Assembly: GCF_000720765.1 (NCBI RefSeq)
Contig: NZ_JODC01000017.1
Span: 124,001-188,000, forward strand
Source of the DNA: Streptomyces sp. NRRL S-646
GTDB lineage: Bacteria > Actinomycetota > Actinomycetes > Streptomycetales > Streptomycetaceae
Length of the DNA: 64,000 nt
Direction: 5' to 3'
Part shown: one piece after another, positions 1 through 8,381 of the stretch
Layout: every line of letters starts with the position of its first letter
Position numbering within the stretch: position 1 is the stretch's first letter
The notes under the pieces: model-generated
The model's database searches: none
Told to the model about the DNA's origin: nothing
Seen by the model: the letters and a program-made list of their open reading frames with translations, nothing else
Program-made: the position numbers and the translations under genes

Positions 1-567
1 GGAGGTCACCCGCCCGCGCGGCGGGCGCACACCGCAGTCCCGGATCAGCACCACCGGACTCGACACGGACGGCCCCTGCGCGGGCACCCGGCCCACCGGA
101 TAGACCGTCACGCACTGCTGGCCGCCGCCCGCCGCCTGGGCCAACTGCTGCCAGACCTGCGGACGTCCGGTCTCGACGCCCACGCGCGCGCCCGTCGCGG
201 CGGCGCGCAGCGCCAGCACCTGGGCGAGCCACAGACCACCCACGAGGACGACGTCGAAGGCGGTCGGCCGGGACAGCCCCAGCACGGCCGGCTGTGAGTC
301 GGGGTCGGTGCCGATGAGCACACCGTCGTCACCGATGGGCATGCTGATCGCCGCGAGTTCGTCGGCGGTGACGACATGGCGGTTGCGGCGGGGCCCGCGC
401 AGCCCGAACCCCGGGCTGACGATGCGCCGTTGCTGCTGCGGGGTCTCCGGCTGCCGGATGATCGGGATCATGCCGGTGTCGGTCGGCGAGGCCACGTGGG
501 CCGGCGTCGTACGGCCAGGGGTGTGGCCCTGCTGTCCCGGAGGCATGGTCTGCGGGGGGTAGGACAT
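1..567 (-). CDS. Type VII secretion-linked Pro/Gln-rich protein, 3' end outside window
   Basis: Partial gene; 189 codons are visible and the frame is open to the window edge. The first ~45 residues are rich in Pro, Gln and Thr, followed by an Arg-rich stretch and a compact alpha/beta-like region (about residues 60-189) with a hydrophobic strand FDVVLVGGLW. There is no signal peptide and no recognisable catalytic motif. The start ATG shares its A with the eccE TGA stop (TGATG), so translation is very likely coupled to eccE and the product should be an ESX accessory factor. I do not recognise the family; the role is inferred only from the operon position. Confidence 0.75.
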   Translation of the reverse strand, partial: MSYPPQTMPPGQQGHTPGRTTPAHVASPTDTGMIPIIRQPETPQQQRRIVSPGFGLRGPRRNRHVVTADELAAISMPIGDDGVLIGTDPDSQPAVLGLSRPTAFDVVLVGGLWLAQVLALRAAATGARVGVETGRPQVWQQLAQAAGGGQQCVTVYPVGRVPAQGPSVSSPVVLIRDCGVRPPRGRVTS

Positions 568-1892
568 CAGTAGGTACCTCCGAGCGGCAGAGTGGCGAGA
601 GCACCGGGGACCTGCTCCCGGTCGAGACGGACCAGACCGGCCTTCGCGGCACTCGCGGCCCGCTCCAACTCCCGTCCCACCTGGCCGAGTTCACTGTCAC
701 CGCGGGCGGTGACCCGGATGTGCCCGGTGAGCGAGACACCTCGGTTCCCGGCCTTGCTCAGGGTCATGCTGAACGTCGTCGCCAGCACCGGCAGCGAGGT
801 CAGGCGCGTGACCAGCTCGGGCAGCGCCACGCCGCCGTTGCCCAACTGCGGCCAGCGGGAGACCCAGTACGTCGTGTGGTAGCGGTCGTCGACCCGCCAG
901 GACTTGACCGCCTCGACGGTACGGCGCTGGGAGGCGCGCCCGTCCTGGCCGTGCTGCGCGTTGGCGCGCGGGTTCAGGCAGCTGGACGTCGCCAGCGCCT
1001 GCACCAGCTCGTTCTCGTCCAGGATGGTCGCCTTGAAACCGGCGCCTGCCAGCCTGCTGGACAGCTGGTCCGCCACCCGCAGCAGCGCCTTCTGCGCCCC
1101 GGGAACCCCGTCCCCGCGCGCCTGCACCGCCTCCGGGCACAGCTCCGGGTCGAGCTTGAGGGCGACCCAGGTGAGCCGGAGCGCGGGCGAACCGGCCTGC
1201 GCCTGCAGGGGGCCGTACGAACGCGCGGCGAGCGACTGCGCGGGCAGATGCGGCGCGGGCGCCGGCTGGGTGTGCTGCACGACCTGCGCGGAGGCGAGCC
1301 GGATCCCGTCGACCTCCAGGGCGTCCTGGACCAGCCGCAGCGGCAGCTGGCGGTGGGCCGCCGCGGGGCGCAGCGGCTCGTCCGCCGGCTGCACGAAGAG
1401 GACGGCGGTCAGGAACGTCCCGTCGCCGATCATGCCGATCGAGCGGTTGTCACGGGAGACGAAGCCGTACGTCCGCAGGGCCGGGTCGCACTCCACGACC
1501 GGCGCGAGCATCGCATCGGTCCCCGGCGGTACCGGCAGCTTGGCGTCGCGTCGGCGCTGCCGCATCGCGCGCGTCGTCTCGTACCACTCGGGCAGCGGAC
1601 GGCGTCCCCGGCGCAGAACCGCCAGAAGAAGCAGCAGCACCGCCACGGCGCCGGCCGGGGCCAGCAGCCAGGAGGTGTCGGCGGCCCAGGCGGCCAGCAT
1701 GACCGCGGCCGCGAGCTCCACCAGGATGAGCTGCTGCAACCGCACCGGCCCCAGACCGCCGGGGCGGGGCAGCGTGCGCGGCGACGCGGCGGCGGGGGCG
1801 GCAGGAGCGGCCGATGTACGGCGTCTGTCGCCGGGCCCTCCCCGTTGCTGCTGTGCGCGGCGACCGCGCCGAGTGCTCGTAGCGCTGCTCAT
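567..1892 (-). CDS. eccE: Type VII secretion protein EccE
   Basis: Membrane component of the ESX core complex. A basic, Ala-rich N-terminal tail is followed by two hydrophobic helices (LILVELAAAVMLAAWA, then LLAPAGAVAVLLLLLAVL), then LPEWYETTRAMRQRRR and a long soluble domain, which is the usual EccE layout. At about 441 aa it has the family's length. The ATG at 1892 has an AAGGGA ribosome site about 11 nt upstream; another ATG at 1904 is possible but its site abuts the codon. It is divergent from eccB. The downstream gene overlaps its stop by one base. Identification rests on the topology together with the eccB/esx/mycP neighbours. Confidence 0.85.
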   Translation of the reverse strand: MSSATSTRRGRRAQQQRGGPGDRRRTSAAPAAPAAASPRTLPRPGGLGPVRLQQLILVELAAAVMLAAWAADTSWLLAPAGAVAVLLLLLAVLRRGRRPLPEWYETTRAMRQRRRDAKLPVPPGTDAMLAPVVECDPALRTYGFVSRDNRSIGMIGDGTFLTAVLFVQPADEPLRPAAAHRQLPLRLVQDALEVDGIRLASAQVVQHTQPAPAPHLPAQSLAARSYGPLQAQAGSPALRLTWVALKLDPELCPEAVQARGDGVPGAQKALLRVADQLSSRLAGAGFKATILDENELVQALATSSCLNPRANAQHGQDGRASQRRTVEAVKSWRVDDRYHTTYWVSRWPQLGNGGVALPELVTRLTSLPVLATTFSMTLSKAGNRGVSLTGHIRVTARGDSELGQVGRELERAASAAKAGLVRLDREQVPGALATLPLGGTY

Positions 1893-1904
1893 CCCCCGGG
1901 ACAT

Positions 1905-2303
1905 CCCTTTCGCGAAATATGTGGCCGCTCGCCGGGCCCGCAACATCCATTCAATGGGCCCACAACATCCATGTGGGCGGCTCACGGTACCCGCTGCGAA
2001 ACGCCAGGCGACACACGGGACACCGAAACCCCAGGTGGCCAGCCTTTCACGGACCGGGCCCCGTTGGTGAAGCGCTGTGGTGAAGCTCTGTGAAGATGCG
2101 GGGTCGGCCCAACACCTGGTGAACCGGCGTCCCGTGGCGCAGGGCATAGTAGGTGCCTGCGCGACTGAAGTGCCTCTTGAGCACTGGCGATTCGGGCGAA
2201 TTCGGGTGGTTCGAGCACGACCGGGCATCACGGGCACGGTCGGGCATGAACGAGCACGGCCGCGCAGTACACACGGCAGTACAAAACGGGAGAAACGGGG
2301 ACC
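1905..2303. promoter_or_regulatory. Divergent eccE/eccB intergenic region with two sets of direct repeats
   Basis: About 400 bases without a gene, separating the divergent eccE and eccB starts, so it must hold both promoters. Just upstream of eccE are two copies of GGGCCC(G/A)CAACATCCAT at 1934-1950 and 1956-1972, a period of exactly 22 bp (two helical turns). At 2067-2092 there is a tandem pair of 13-mers, GTGAAGCGCTGTG then GTGAAGCTCTGTG. Further right, variants of CGGGCA and CGAGCACG(A/G)CCG recur around 2215-2265. An aGGAGAAAc-type ribosome site precedes the eccB ATG. The promoters themselves cannot be placed with certainty. Confidence 0.5.
1934..1972. repeat. 17-bp direct repeat pair, 22-bp period, upstream of eccE
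   Basis: Two copies, 1934-1950 and 1956-1972, differ at a single base and lie on the same face of the helix, 30-70 bp from the eccE start. This geometry suits a dimeric activator or repressor site. No regulator is assigned. Confidence 0.6.
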
Positions 2304-3875
2304 ATGGCCAAGCGTCAGGACGAGCTCGCCGCCTACAACTTCGCTCGCAAGCGCACCGTCGCGGCGTTCCTGGCACCGTCGCCGGGCGGCTCGGAGGAAG
2401 GCGCACCGCGCCCCATGCGCACGGTGACGCCCAGTCTGGCGCTCGGCGTCGTCCTGGTGATCGGCTTCATCGCGTACGGCGTGATCAAGCCGACCGCGCC
2501 GGCGGGCTGGGACAAGCCCGGCGAGTACATCATCGTCGACAGCGACTCCACGACCCGTTACGTCGTCATCAACGACAAGACGTCGAACGGCAAGGAGGTC
2601 GCGACGCTGCACCCGGTCCTCAACTACGCCTCCGCCAAGCTCCTCCTCGACAAGGGCAAGGGCAGCGTCCTCGAGGTCCCCGGCAGCGAGATCGACAAGA
2701 GCAATCTCCCGCACGGCGCGACGATCGGCATTCCGTACGCCCCGGACCGCCTGCCCTCCAAGGACGACGCGGAGAAGGCGAAGACGTGGGCCGTGTGCGA
2801 GCGGCCGGCGCCGGGAGGGTCGGCCGACTCCATCGACCGCGCCGTCTTCGTCCTCAATGCCGCCGACGCCAAGACGCTGGACAATTCCGGCAAGGTCGAC
2901 TCCGGCGAGGCGCTGTACGTCAAGGACAGCAAGACCGGGGCGCGTTACCTGATCGACCGCGCGGGCAACCGTTTCCTGCTCGGGGGACCGGGGCTCAACC
3001 AGACGACCATGGCGCAGCTGCTCTCGGCCGTCATCGGCCAGTCGGCCGAGCCGCAGCCGGTGAGCCAGGAGTGGCTGGCCACTTTCAACGACGCCGGGAT
3101 CATCGCCTTCCCGACGGTCACGGGCGCGGGTGGGACGACCACGGCCAAGGGCCTGCCCTCCGGGGCGACCACGGTGGGCCAGGTGCTGGAGTCGGAGGAC
3201 GCGCAGGGCAAGCAGTACTACGTGGTCCTCGGGGACAGGATCGCCTCCGTCACGCCGTTCGTCGCGGAGCTGCTCAAGCAGTCGCCCCAGGCCCAGGCGA
3301 CCGGGGTCGCCAAGGTCCGCCAGAACGTCATCATCGCGGCCAACGGCGGCGCGGTGTACAAGTTCTACGCCGACAAGGGCTGGCCGCAGGACGTCCCGCA
3401 CCAGGCCAACCCCGCGTCCACGGCGAACGGCCAGGCCCGCACCACCTCGTGCAGTGTCTACGACGGCACGTTCGGCGCCGACAAGAAGCCGCAGCTGGCC
3501 GCCTGGGCCGGAACGGCGTACCCGAAGAAGGTCGTCTCCGGTTCGGTGAGCGCCTACGTCTCCTCCGGCTCGGGGCTCCTGTTCAAGGAACTCACCGGTG
3601 TGGCGGGCGGCGGCGGCGCGCAGTACCTGCTGACGGACACGGGCCTGCGCTACTCGCTGCCGTCGAACAACGACAGCGCGGCGAAGGGCAACGGCGCCGG
3701 TTCATCCGCGTCGACCGCGTCGTCGCAGAGTGCGAGCGAGACGGACAAGGCGCGCACGCGGCTGGGCTACGAGGGCATCACCAACCCCGCGATGGTGCCG
3801 CAGACTTGGGCGGAATTCATTCCCAAGGGCCCGACGCTGGACACGGGCAGCGCCTCGCAGGAGCAGAGCCAGTGA
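2304..3875 (+). CDS. eccB: Type VII secretion protein EccB
   Basis: Core ESX membrane component with a short cytoplasmic N-terminus and a large extracytoplasmic domain. The N-terminus MAKRQDELAAYNFARKR is the EccB hallmark (a QxxxYxFxxRR-like start). One transmembrane helix follows at about residues 46-64 (LALGVVLVIGFIAYGVI), then a periplasmic-type repeat domain with two cysteines (VCERP; TSCSVYDG) that probably pair. Length 523 aa is close to the family norm. A GGGAGAAACGGGG ribosome site precedes the ATG. The last ~50 residues are Ser/Ala/Gln-rich. It is followed by an inverted repeat and the esx pair. Confidence 0.95.
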   Translation: MAKRQDELAAYNFARKRTVAAFLAPSPGGSEEGAPRPMRTVTPSLALGVVLVIGFIAYGVIKPTAPAGWDKPGEYIIVDSDSTTRYVVINDKTSNGKEVATLHPVLNYASAKLLLDKGKGSVLEVPGSEIDKSNLPHGATIGIPYAPDRLPSKDDAEKAKTWAVCERPAPGGSADSIDRAVFVLNAADAKTLDNSGKVDSGEALYVKDSKTGARYLIDRAGNRFLLGGPGLNQTTMAQLLSAVIGQSAEPQPVSQEWLATFNDAGIIAFPTVTGAGGTTTAKGLPSGATTVGQVLESEDAQGKQYYVVLGDRIASVTPFVAELLKQSPQAQATGVAKVRQNVIIAANGGAVYKFYADKGWPQDVPHQANPASTANGQARTTSCSVYDGTFGADKKPQLAAWAGTAYPKKVVSGSVSAYVSSGSGLLFKELTGVAGGGGAQYLLTDTGLRYSLPSNNDSAAKGNGAGSSASTASSQSASETDKARTRLGYEGITNPAMVPQTWAEFIPKGPTLDTGSASQEQSQ

Positions 3876-3944
3876 TCGTGGAATTCCTGTAGGCGGGTTG
3901 CCGGTTGAGGTCGGTGCCCCGCCAACGGGCAGGCCGGACCGGGT

Positions 3945-3990
3945 ACTTGAGCGAGCCTGGGCCTGTTGATCACAAGATGATCGCTCAAGT
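3945..3990. promoter_or_regulatory. Perfect 10-bp inverted repeat between eccB and esxB
   Basis: ACTTGAGCGA (3945-3954) and TCGCTCAAGT (3981-3990) are exact reverse complements with a 26-nt loop that itself contains TGATCACAAGATGATC. It lies in the 259-base gap after eccB. It could be a long-loop hairpin reducing read-through, or an operator for the esxBA promoter; no T-tract follows, so a simple intrinsic terminator is less likely. A TAGAGT hexamer at 4045-4050 is a weak candidate -10. Confidence 0.5.
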
Positions 3991-4134
3991 GTGTGAGCCG
4001 TGTAACTGATTGGTCTTGCCTGTGGATGTGAGACAGGCTGACGATAGAGTGTTTGCAGCGCTCAACGGTGCGAAGCTTCTCCGGGCACCATCGCAGGTTT
4101 CCCGGATCAACGACGACATGGGGGAAGGTTCAAC

Positions 4135-4446
4135 ATGGCCGGCCAGTTCCGGGTAACAGAGGACGAACTCACCAAGCTCTCCGGTGACATCAGCACCGCG
4201 AACGGTCAGCTGCAGGGCGAGATCCGCCGCCTCAACGGAGTGATCGAGCAGATCGCCGGCGGCTGGAAGGGCCAGGCGGCCACGTCCTACCACCAGCTGC
4301 AGGAGCGCTGGAACCAGGACGCGAAGAAGATGAGCGACATCCTCAACGACATCAAGGAAGCCGTGGACTCCACGCGGAGCAACTACTCCGCGTCGGAAGA
4401 GCAGCAGAACTCCGAGATCAGCAAGATCATGTCGGACTTCGGCTGA
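4135..4446 (+). CDS. esxB: WXG100 ESX secretion substrate (EsxB-like)
   Basis: A 103-aa helical-hairpin protein with the WXG turn (GGWKGQAA, about residue 43) and a C-terminal YSASE that fits the general ESX signal YxxxD/E. It forms, with the next gene, the canonical heterodimer exported by EccC. A GGGGGAAGG ribosome site precedes the ATG. The esxB/esxA names follow the order used for the Streptomyces esxBA pair and are a naming inference. In Streptomyces the esxBA pair is linked to sporulation. Confidence 0.93.
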   Translation: MAGQFRVTEDELTKLSGDISTANGQLQGEIRRLNGVIEQIAGGWKGQAATSYHQLQERWNQDAKKMSDILNDIKEAVDSTRSNYSASEEQQNSEISKIMSDFG

Positions 4447-4534
4447 GCCGTACCCCGGCTCCGACCGATCCACTGCCACTGATCCTGACCGATCCGAACG
4501 ACTTCCTTACGACTCTTCCTGAAAGGGAACGACG

Positions 4535-4819
4535 ATGTCGATCCTCGTCAATTACGCAACCATCACCAACGCCTCCACCGACGTGCGTACGACCGCCGGG
4601 CGCATCAAGCAGCAGCTCGACGACCTCGAGGCCGCGGTCAAGCGCGTCGCCGCCACCTGGGAAGGCGAGGCGCAGGAGGGTTACCAGCGCAAGCAGACCG
4701 AGTGGGACAAGACCGCTCAGGACCTGCACAACACGCTGCTGAAGATCTCCACGGCGCTGCAGAGCGCCGCCGAGAGCTACCAGTCCACCGAGAAGAGCAA
4801 CGCCGCAAGCTGGGGCTGA
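4535..4819 (+). CDS. esxA: WXG100 ESX secretion substrate (EsxA-like)
   Basis: A 94-aa partner of the preceding protein. It carries the WXG turn as ATWEGEAQEGY (about residue 43) and ends ...YQSTEKSNAASWG, in which YQSTE matches YxxxD/E. It begins 88 bases after esxB with a GAAAGGGAACG ribosome site, and a strong hairpin terminator follows, so the two genes form a compact operon. It is expected to dock, as a dimer, on the ATPase domains of EccC. Confidence 0.93.
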   Translation: MSILVNYATITNASTDVRTTAGRIKQQLDDLEAAVKRVAATWEGEAQEGYQRKQTEWDKTAQDLHNTLLKISTALQSAAESYQSTEKSNAASWG

Positions 4820-4858
4820 GCCAGCCGGTGACCCGAGGCGCATGAGATGAAGAGAATC

Positions 4859-4890
4859 GGCCCAGCCGACGCCACGGCGTCAGCTGGGCC
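4859..4890 (+). terminator. Strong hairpin terminator after esxBA
   Basis: Arms 4859-4873 and 4876-4890 (GGCCCAGC-C-GACGCC and GGCGTC-A-GCTGGGCC) pair over 14 of 15 positions with a 2-nt loop. No T-tract follows, as is common for Streptomyces terminators. It closes the esxBA unit before the first mycosin. Confidence 0.75.
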
Positions 4891-5040
4891 GTCCTCTGCT
4901 TCGGGGGCGTACACAGCAAATTCCGCAAATCTTCACACGCGTCATTCATCGCACTCGTCGATTGTCACACGCGTCCATCGTCACACTCGTCATCAGGACG
5001 TCCGGCATCGGTACGTCAAGGAAGCCCTGGGGGCCTGGAC

Positions 5041-6327
5041 ATGAGGGGCCTGAACGTGAAGGGCCGCAGAGCCCGTTCGCGTAGCCGCAACGACCGCAAC
5101 AGTGGAACCCGCGCACTGCAGCGGGTTTTTGGCGTGCTTGCGGCAACCGGGATCTGCGTTGCGGTGGCACCGCCGGCGCTCGCATCCGACAGCCCTGGCT
5201 CCGGGGGCGCGAAGTTCGGCCTGGCGTCGAGCTCGGAGTGCGTCTTCGACGGCCCGGTCATCAAGTCCACGCCCTGGTCGCTCCAGCGGGTCCTCCTGGA
5301 CCAGCTGTGGGGGCAGGCTACGGGCAAGGGCGTGACGGTCGCGGTGATCGACACAGGCGTGGACAGCTCGAATCCTCAGCTCAGCCGCGCCATGGCCGGC
5401 CCCGGGAAGACCTACGTCGGCGGCGGCGCGAACAAGGACCTCGAGGGACACGGCACCCGCGTGGCGGGCATCATCGCTGCCCGTCCGATGCACGGTACGG
5501 GCTTCGAAGGCATCGCGCCGGACGCCAAGATCCTGTCCTTCCGCTACACGGGCGGAGAGAACAAGCAGGGCAACTCGAAGACCATGGCCCAGGCGATCCA
5601 CGACGCGTCCGTCTCGGGCGCGAAGATCATCAACATCTCCTCGGACACCGCGGACAAGCAGGACAACCAGGTACTCCGGGACAGCGTGGCGGCGGCCGTG
5701 AAGAGGGGCGCCCTGATCGTGGCGGCCGCCGGCAACGACGGAGCCGACGGCAAGTCCGCGGACACGTACCCCGCGTCCTACCCGGGCGTCCTGGCGGTCG
5801 CCGCCTCCGACCGCAACGACGAACGCGCCTACTTCTCACAGGCGGGCGACTTCGTGGACGTCGCGGCACCGGGCGTCGACATGGTCTCGACGGTCCCCAA
5901 GGGCGGCCAGTGCACTGCCGACGGCACGAGCTTCGCCGCGCCGTACGTCGCGGGCGTCGCAGCTCTGCTGAAGGAGAATCACTCGGGCTGGACGGCGGAT
6001 CAGATCGCCACCCGGATCGAGCAGACCGCCCAGCGCCCGGGGCGTGGCCCGAACCGCTACATCGGCTGGGGCGTGATCGATCCGGTGGCCGCCCTGTCGG
6101 ACGATTCGAAACCGGCGTCTTCACCGACCCCGGACCCGGCAGTGAAGGCCGGCTCTGGCGGGGTCGTTCCCATGGCTGTGACCATGGGGGAGAGCGAGGC
6201 GGAACGGGAGCGCCGGACAGCCATTTATGTGCTGGGGACGGGGCTTGCGGCGGTGCTGGTGGCTGCGGGGAGTGGGGTGGCTTTGCGGGACTGGCGGAGT
6301 CGGCGGGTTGGACGGGCTGGGCGATGA
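5041..6327 (+). CDS. mycP: Mycosin MycP, subtilisin-like membrane-anchored protease
   Basis: S8 serine protease that stabilises and processes at the ESX channel on the outer face of the membrane. After a basic N-terminus comes a signal peptide (VFGVLAATGICVAVAPPALA). The catalytic triad is visible: D104 in AVIDTGVD, H137 in GHGTRVAGI, S297 in GTSFAAPYVAG, plus the oxyanion Asn in AAGNDG. A C-terminal membrane helix (YVLGTGLAAVLVAAGSGVAL) and a basic tail complete the mycosin layout. Cysteines near residues 67 and 291 may form the family's disulfide. The Ser motif is canonical, unlike in the two paralogs downstream, so this is the likely resident MycP of the system. Confidence 0.93.
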   Translation: MRGLNVKGRRARSRSRNDRNSGTRALQRVFGVLAATGICVAVAPPALASDSPGSGGAKFGLASSSECVFDGPVIKSTPWSLQRVLLDQLWGQATGKGVTVAVIDTGVDSSNPQLSRAMAGPGKTYVGGGANKDLEGHGTRVAGIIAARPMHGTGFEGIAPDAKILSFRYTGGENKQGNSKTMAQAIHDASVSGAKIINISSDTADKQDNQVLRDSVAAAVKRGALIVAAAGNDGADGKSADTYPASYPGVLAVAASDRNDERAYFSQAGDFVDVAAPGVDMVSTVPKGGQCTADGTSFAAPYVAGVAALLKENHSGWTADQIATRIEQTAQRPGRGPNRYIGWGVIDPVAALSDDSKPASSPTPDPAVKAGSGGVVPMAVTMGESEAERERRTAIYVLGTGLAAVLVAAGSGVALRDWRSRRVGRAGR

Positions 6328-6382
6328 GCTGGGTTCTGAGTGGTGCTGACAACTTGAAGAACAGGGGAGAGGACAACGGGGT

Positions 6383-6718
6383 ATGAGTAATGGAATGCGG
6401 GTTGATCTGAGCGCGCTGGATGAAGTCATCCGCAAGCTCAACGGCCTTCTCTCGGACATGGACAAGGCCAACACGAAGGCCAAGTACGAGACGGACATCC
6501 CGAGTACAGCGTTTGGCAGCATGCAGTTCCTGGAGTCGAACGAGCTTCACACCGCGCATGAGAAGCAGAAGGCCAGGATCGAAGGCATCATCAAGGCGCT
6601 GCACGGGCTGATCGACGACTTCAGCACGAGCACCTCGAAGGTCAGGGACAAGTACAGCAACCAGGAGCAGGCAAACGCGCAAGGTGTGAGTGCTACTCCC
6701 AAGGGCGCAGGCTACTAA
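6383..6718 (+). CDS. Small WXG100-like helical protein without a WXG motif
   Basis: A 111-aa, charged, almost wholly helical protein of WXG100 size. No W-x-G turn is present; a Gly/Ser loop (AFGSMQF, about residue 48) may take its place. KYSNQEQ near the C-terminus fits YxxxD/E. It sits 41 bases ahead of a large WXG/Gly-rich gene and after mycP, so it is probably the small partner co-secreted with that larger substrate, as PE proteins are with PPE proteins. The partner role is inference. Confidence 0.75.
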   Translation: MSNGMRVDLSALDEVIRKLNGLLSDMDKANTKAKYETDIPSTAFGSMQFLESNELHTAHEKQKARIEGIIKALHGLIDDFSTSTSKVRDKYSNQEQANAQGVSATPKGAGY

Positions 6719-6759
6719 GCGGTTCAGCGACCGGTCACTGACGGAGGGAATGTTCGAGG

Positions 6760-8295
6760 ATGTACGGCGGCGAGTACTACAGCGCTGAGCAGATCAAGGC
6801 CCAGCAAGAGGCAGAGAAGCAGCGGATCAAGGACAAGCACAACGAAAAGCTTGAGTCGCTTCCCGATGGTGGAATGGGGGGCCCGGATCGCAGCAAGCTC
6901 GACACGCACTTCATGAAGATGGGCATCCCAGAGCTGCGTTCCATGATCCTGGACGCGGACCCCGACCGGATCTACGAGGTCAGCCAGCACTGGAAGTCGG
7001 TCCACAACATCCTGTCCGGTGGAGACGGTGACGGTAAGACCGGTGGCGTGGACTCGGTTTCCGCGAAGGACAGCGTCGCGGGCATGATGCAGAGCCATGT
7101 GGAAAACGTCCTCGAGCACTGGGAGGGCGAGGCGGCCGAGGCGTTCCGCAAGAAGGCCAACGAGATCATGGGGAACATCCGTAACGGCGCTGCGTGGGCC
7201 AATCACTATGGCGAGACCATGCACGCCGTCCAGAACGACCTGCGGAACTCCATTACCAAGATGCGGGACGTTAAGGAGCCGTCAGGTTGGGACAGCGCCT
7301 GGGACAAGCTCACGGACGACAACCGCAGTGATGAGCAGCTGCTGGCAGACATCAACAAGGGCGTGAGCACGGACGCCGCTCGTCAGGCGAACGCCGACTC
7401 CTTGTCGAAGGGCAAGGAAGAGCAGCTGAAGGGGGTGGCGATCATGGAGCAGCTGGGGGTCAATTACAAGGCTTACGCGGGCGGAACCTTCCGGGAGGAC
7501 CCCAAACCGGACCCTTTCGCGCCCCCGAATCCCCAAACGCCGATGCCCACCCCCATTTCCATGCCGACTGCTAGCAGCCCGCGTCCAAGCGGCGGAAGCA
7601 GCACGACCAAGCCGTGGAGTGCTGGGCCGACGACGAGCATTAAGCCGACGCCTACGGTGCCCCGTGACCCTGGTATCACAGGAGGTTCGCAGCTTCCAAC
7701 GGTCCCGACGGCCAAGACTAATGTGGACAGCATCTCCCCCGGCATGACTGGTCCTGGCCCCAGCACAGGCGTTGGCGGGCCCAGTGTCGGCGGTGGCGGC
7801 CTCGGCGGCTTTGGTACCGGTGGAGCTCAGAGCGTAGGTGGCCTGGCTGCTGGCGAAGCAGGTGGTCTCGCGGCTGGCGCTGCTGGACGCGGTGGCATTG
7901 GAGCCATGGGCGGTCGCGGTGGTCTGGCTGGTGGCGGGGCGGCAGCAGGCCGCGGTGCCGGAGGTCGAGCCGGTATGGGCGGCATGGGTGGCGGCGGTGC
8001 CGGCGCGGCTGGCCGAGGCGGAGCCAGTGCCGGCGGGCGTGGAGCCCTCGCTAGGGCCCGTGGCGGTGTGGTCGGTGCGGCCAAGGGGGTCGGCAAGGGT
8101 GCTGGCGGCGGTGCAGGGTTGCACGGCAGCCGGGGCGGAACGCAGGCCGGCGCAGCTGGCGGGGCGGGCGGCAAGGGGCGACGGTCCGAGAAAGAGAATA
8201 ACCAGGGAGACCGTCCCGACTACCTGGTCGAGGACGAAGAAACCTGGATCTCGGAAGAGGACCGCAACCGGAACGTACCGCGGACCATCGAGTAA
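6760..8295 (+). CDS. Large ESX substrate with WXG domain and Gly/Ala-rich tail
   Basis: 511 aa. The N-terminal ~200 residues are helical, with a WXG-type turn HWEGEAAEAF near residue 121, reminiscent of the mycobacterial EspB/PPE layout. Residues ~245-320 are Pro/Thr/Ser-rich, residues ~330-465 are almost only Gly and Ala with scattered Arg and Met, and the end is acidic (VEDEETWISEEDR). The short partner gene lies immediately upstream and a mycosin downstream, which resembles an EspB-type substrate processed by its own protease. The function is not established. Codon use in this gene has more A/T than in eccB or eccC. Confidence 0.85.
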   Translation: MYGGEYYSAEQIKAQQEAEKQRIKDKHNEKLESLPDGGMGGPDRSKLDTHFMKMGIPELRSMILDADPDRIYEVSQHWKSVHNILSGGDGDGKTGGVDSVSAKDSVAGMMQSHVENVLEHWEGEAAEAFRKKANEIMGNIRNGAAWANHYGETMHAVQNDLRNSITKMRDVKEPSGWDSAWDKLTDDNRSDEQLLADINKGVSTDAARQANADSLSKGKEEQLKGVAIMEQLGVNYKAYAGGTFREDPKPDPFAPPNPQTPMPTPISMPTASSPRPSGGSSTTKPWSAGPTTSIKPTPTVPRDPGITGGSQLPTVPTAKTNVDSISPGMTGPGPSTGVGGPSVGGGGLGGFGTGGAQSVGGLAAGEAGGLAAGAAGRGGIGAMGGRGGLAGGGAAAGRGAGGRAGMGGMGGGGAGAAGRGGASAGGRGALARARGGVVGAAKGVGKGAGGGAGLHGSRGGTQAGAAGGAGGKGRRSEKENNQGDRPDYLVEDEETWISEEDRNRNVPRTIE

Positions 8296-8381
8296 GCACG
8301 TAGGTGGGCCGGACGAATATTCGTTGTGTGCCCATATGAAGGCTGGTGTCCTCCAGTCATAGGTGAGTGAGGAGCAAGGAA

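Noticed and set aside
1893..3401. A long - strand open frame running through eccB and continuous with eccE, as if eccE were 944 aa
   Set aside because: It is antisense to eccB, has Arg/Asp/Leu-rich shadow composition and no ribosome site. eccE proper starts near 1892-1904.
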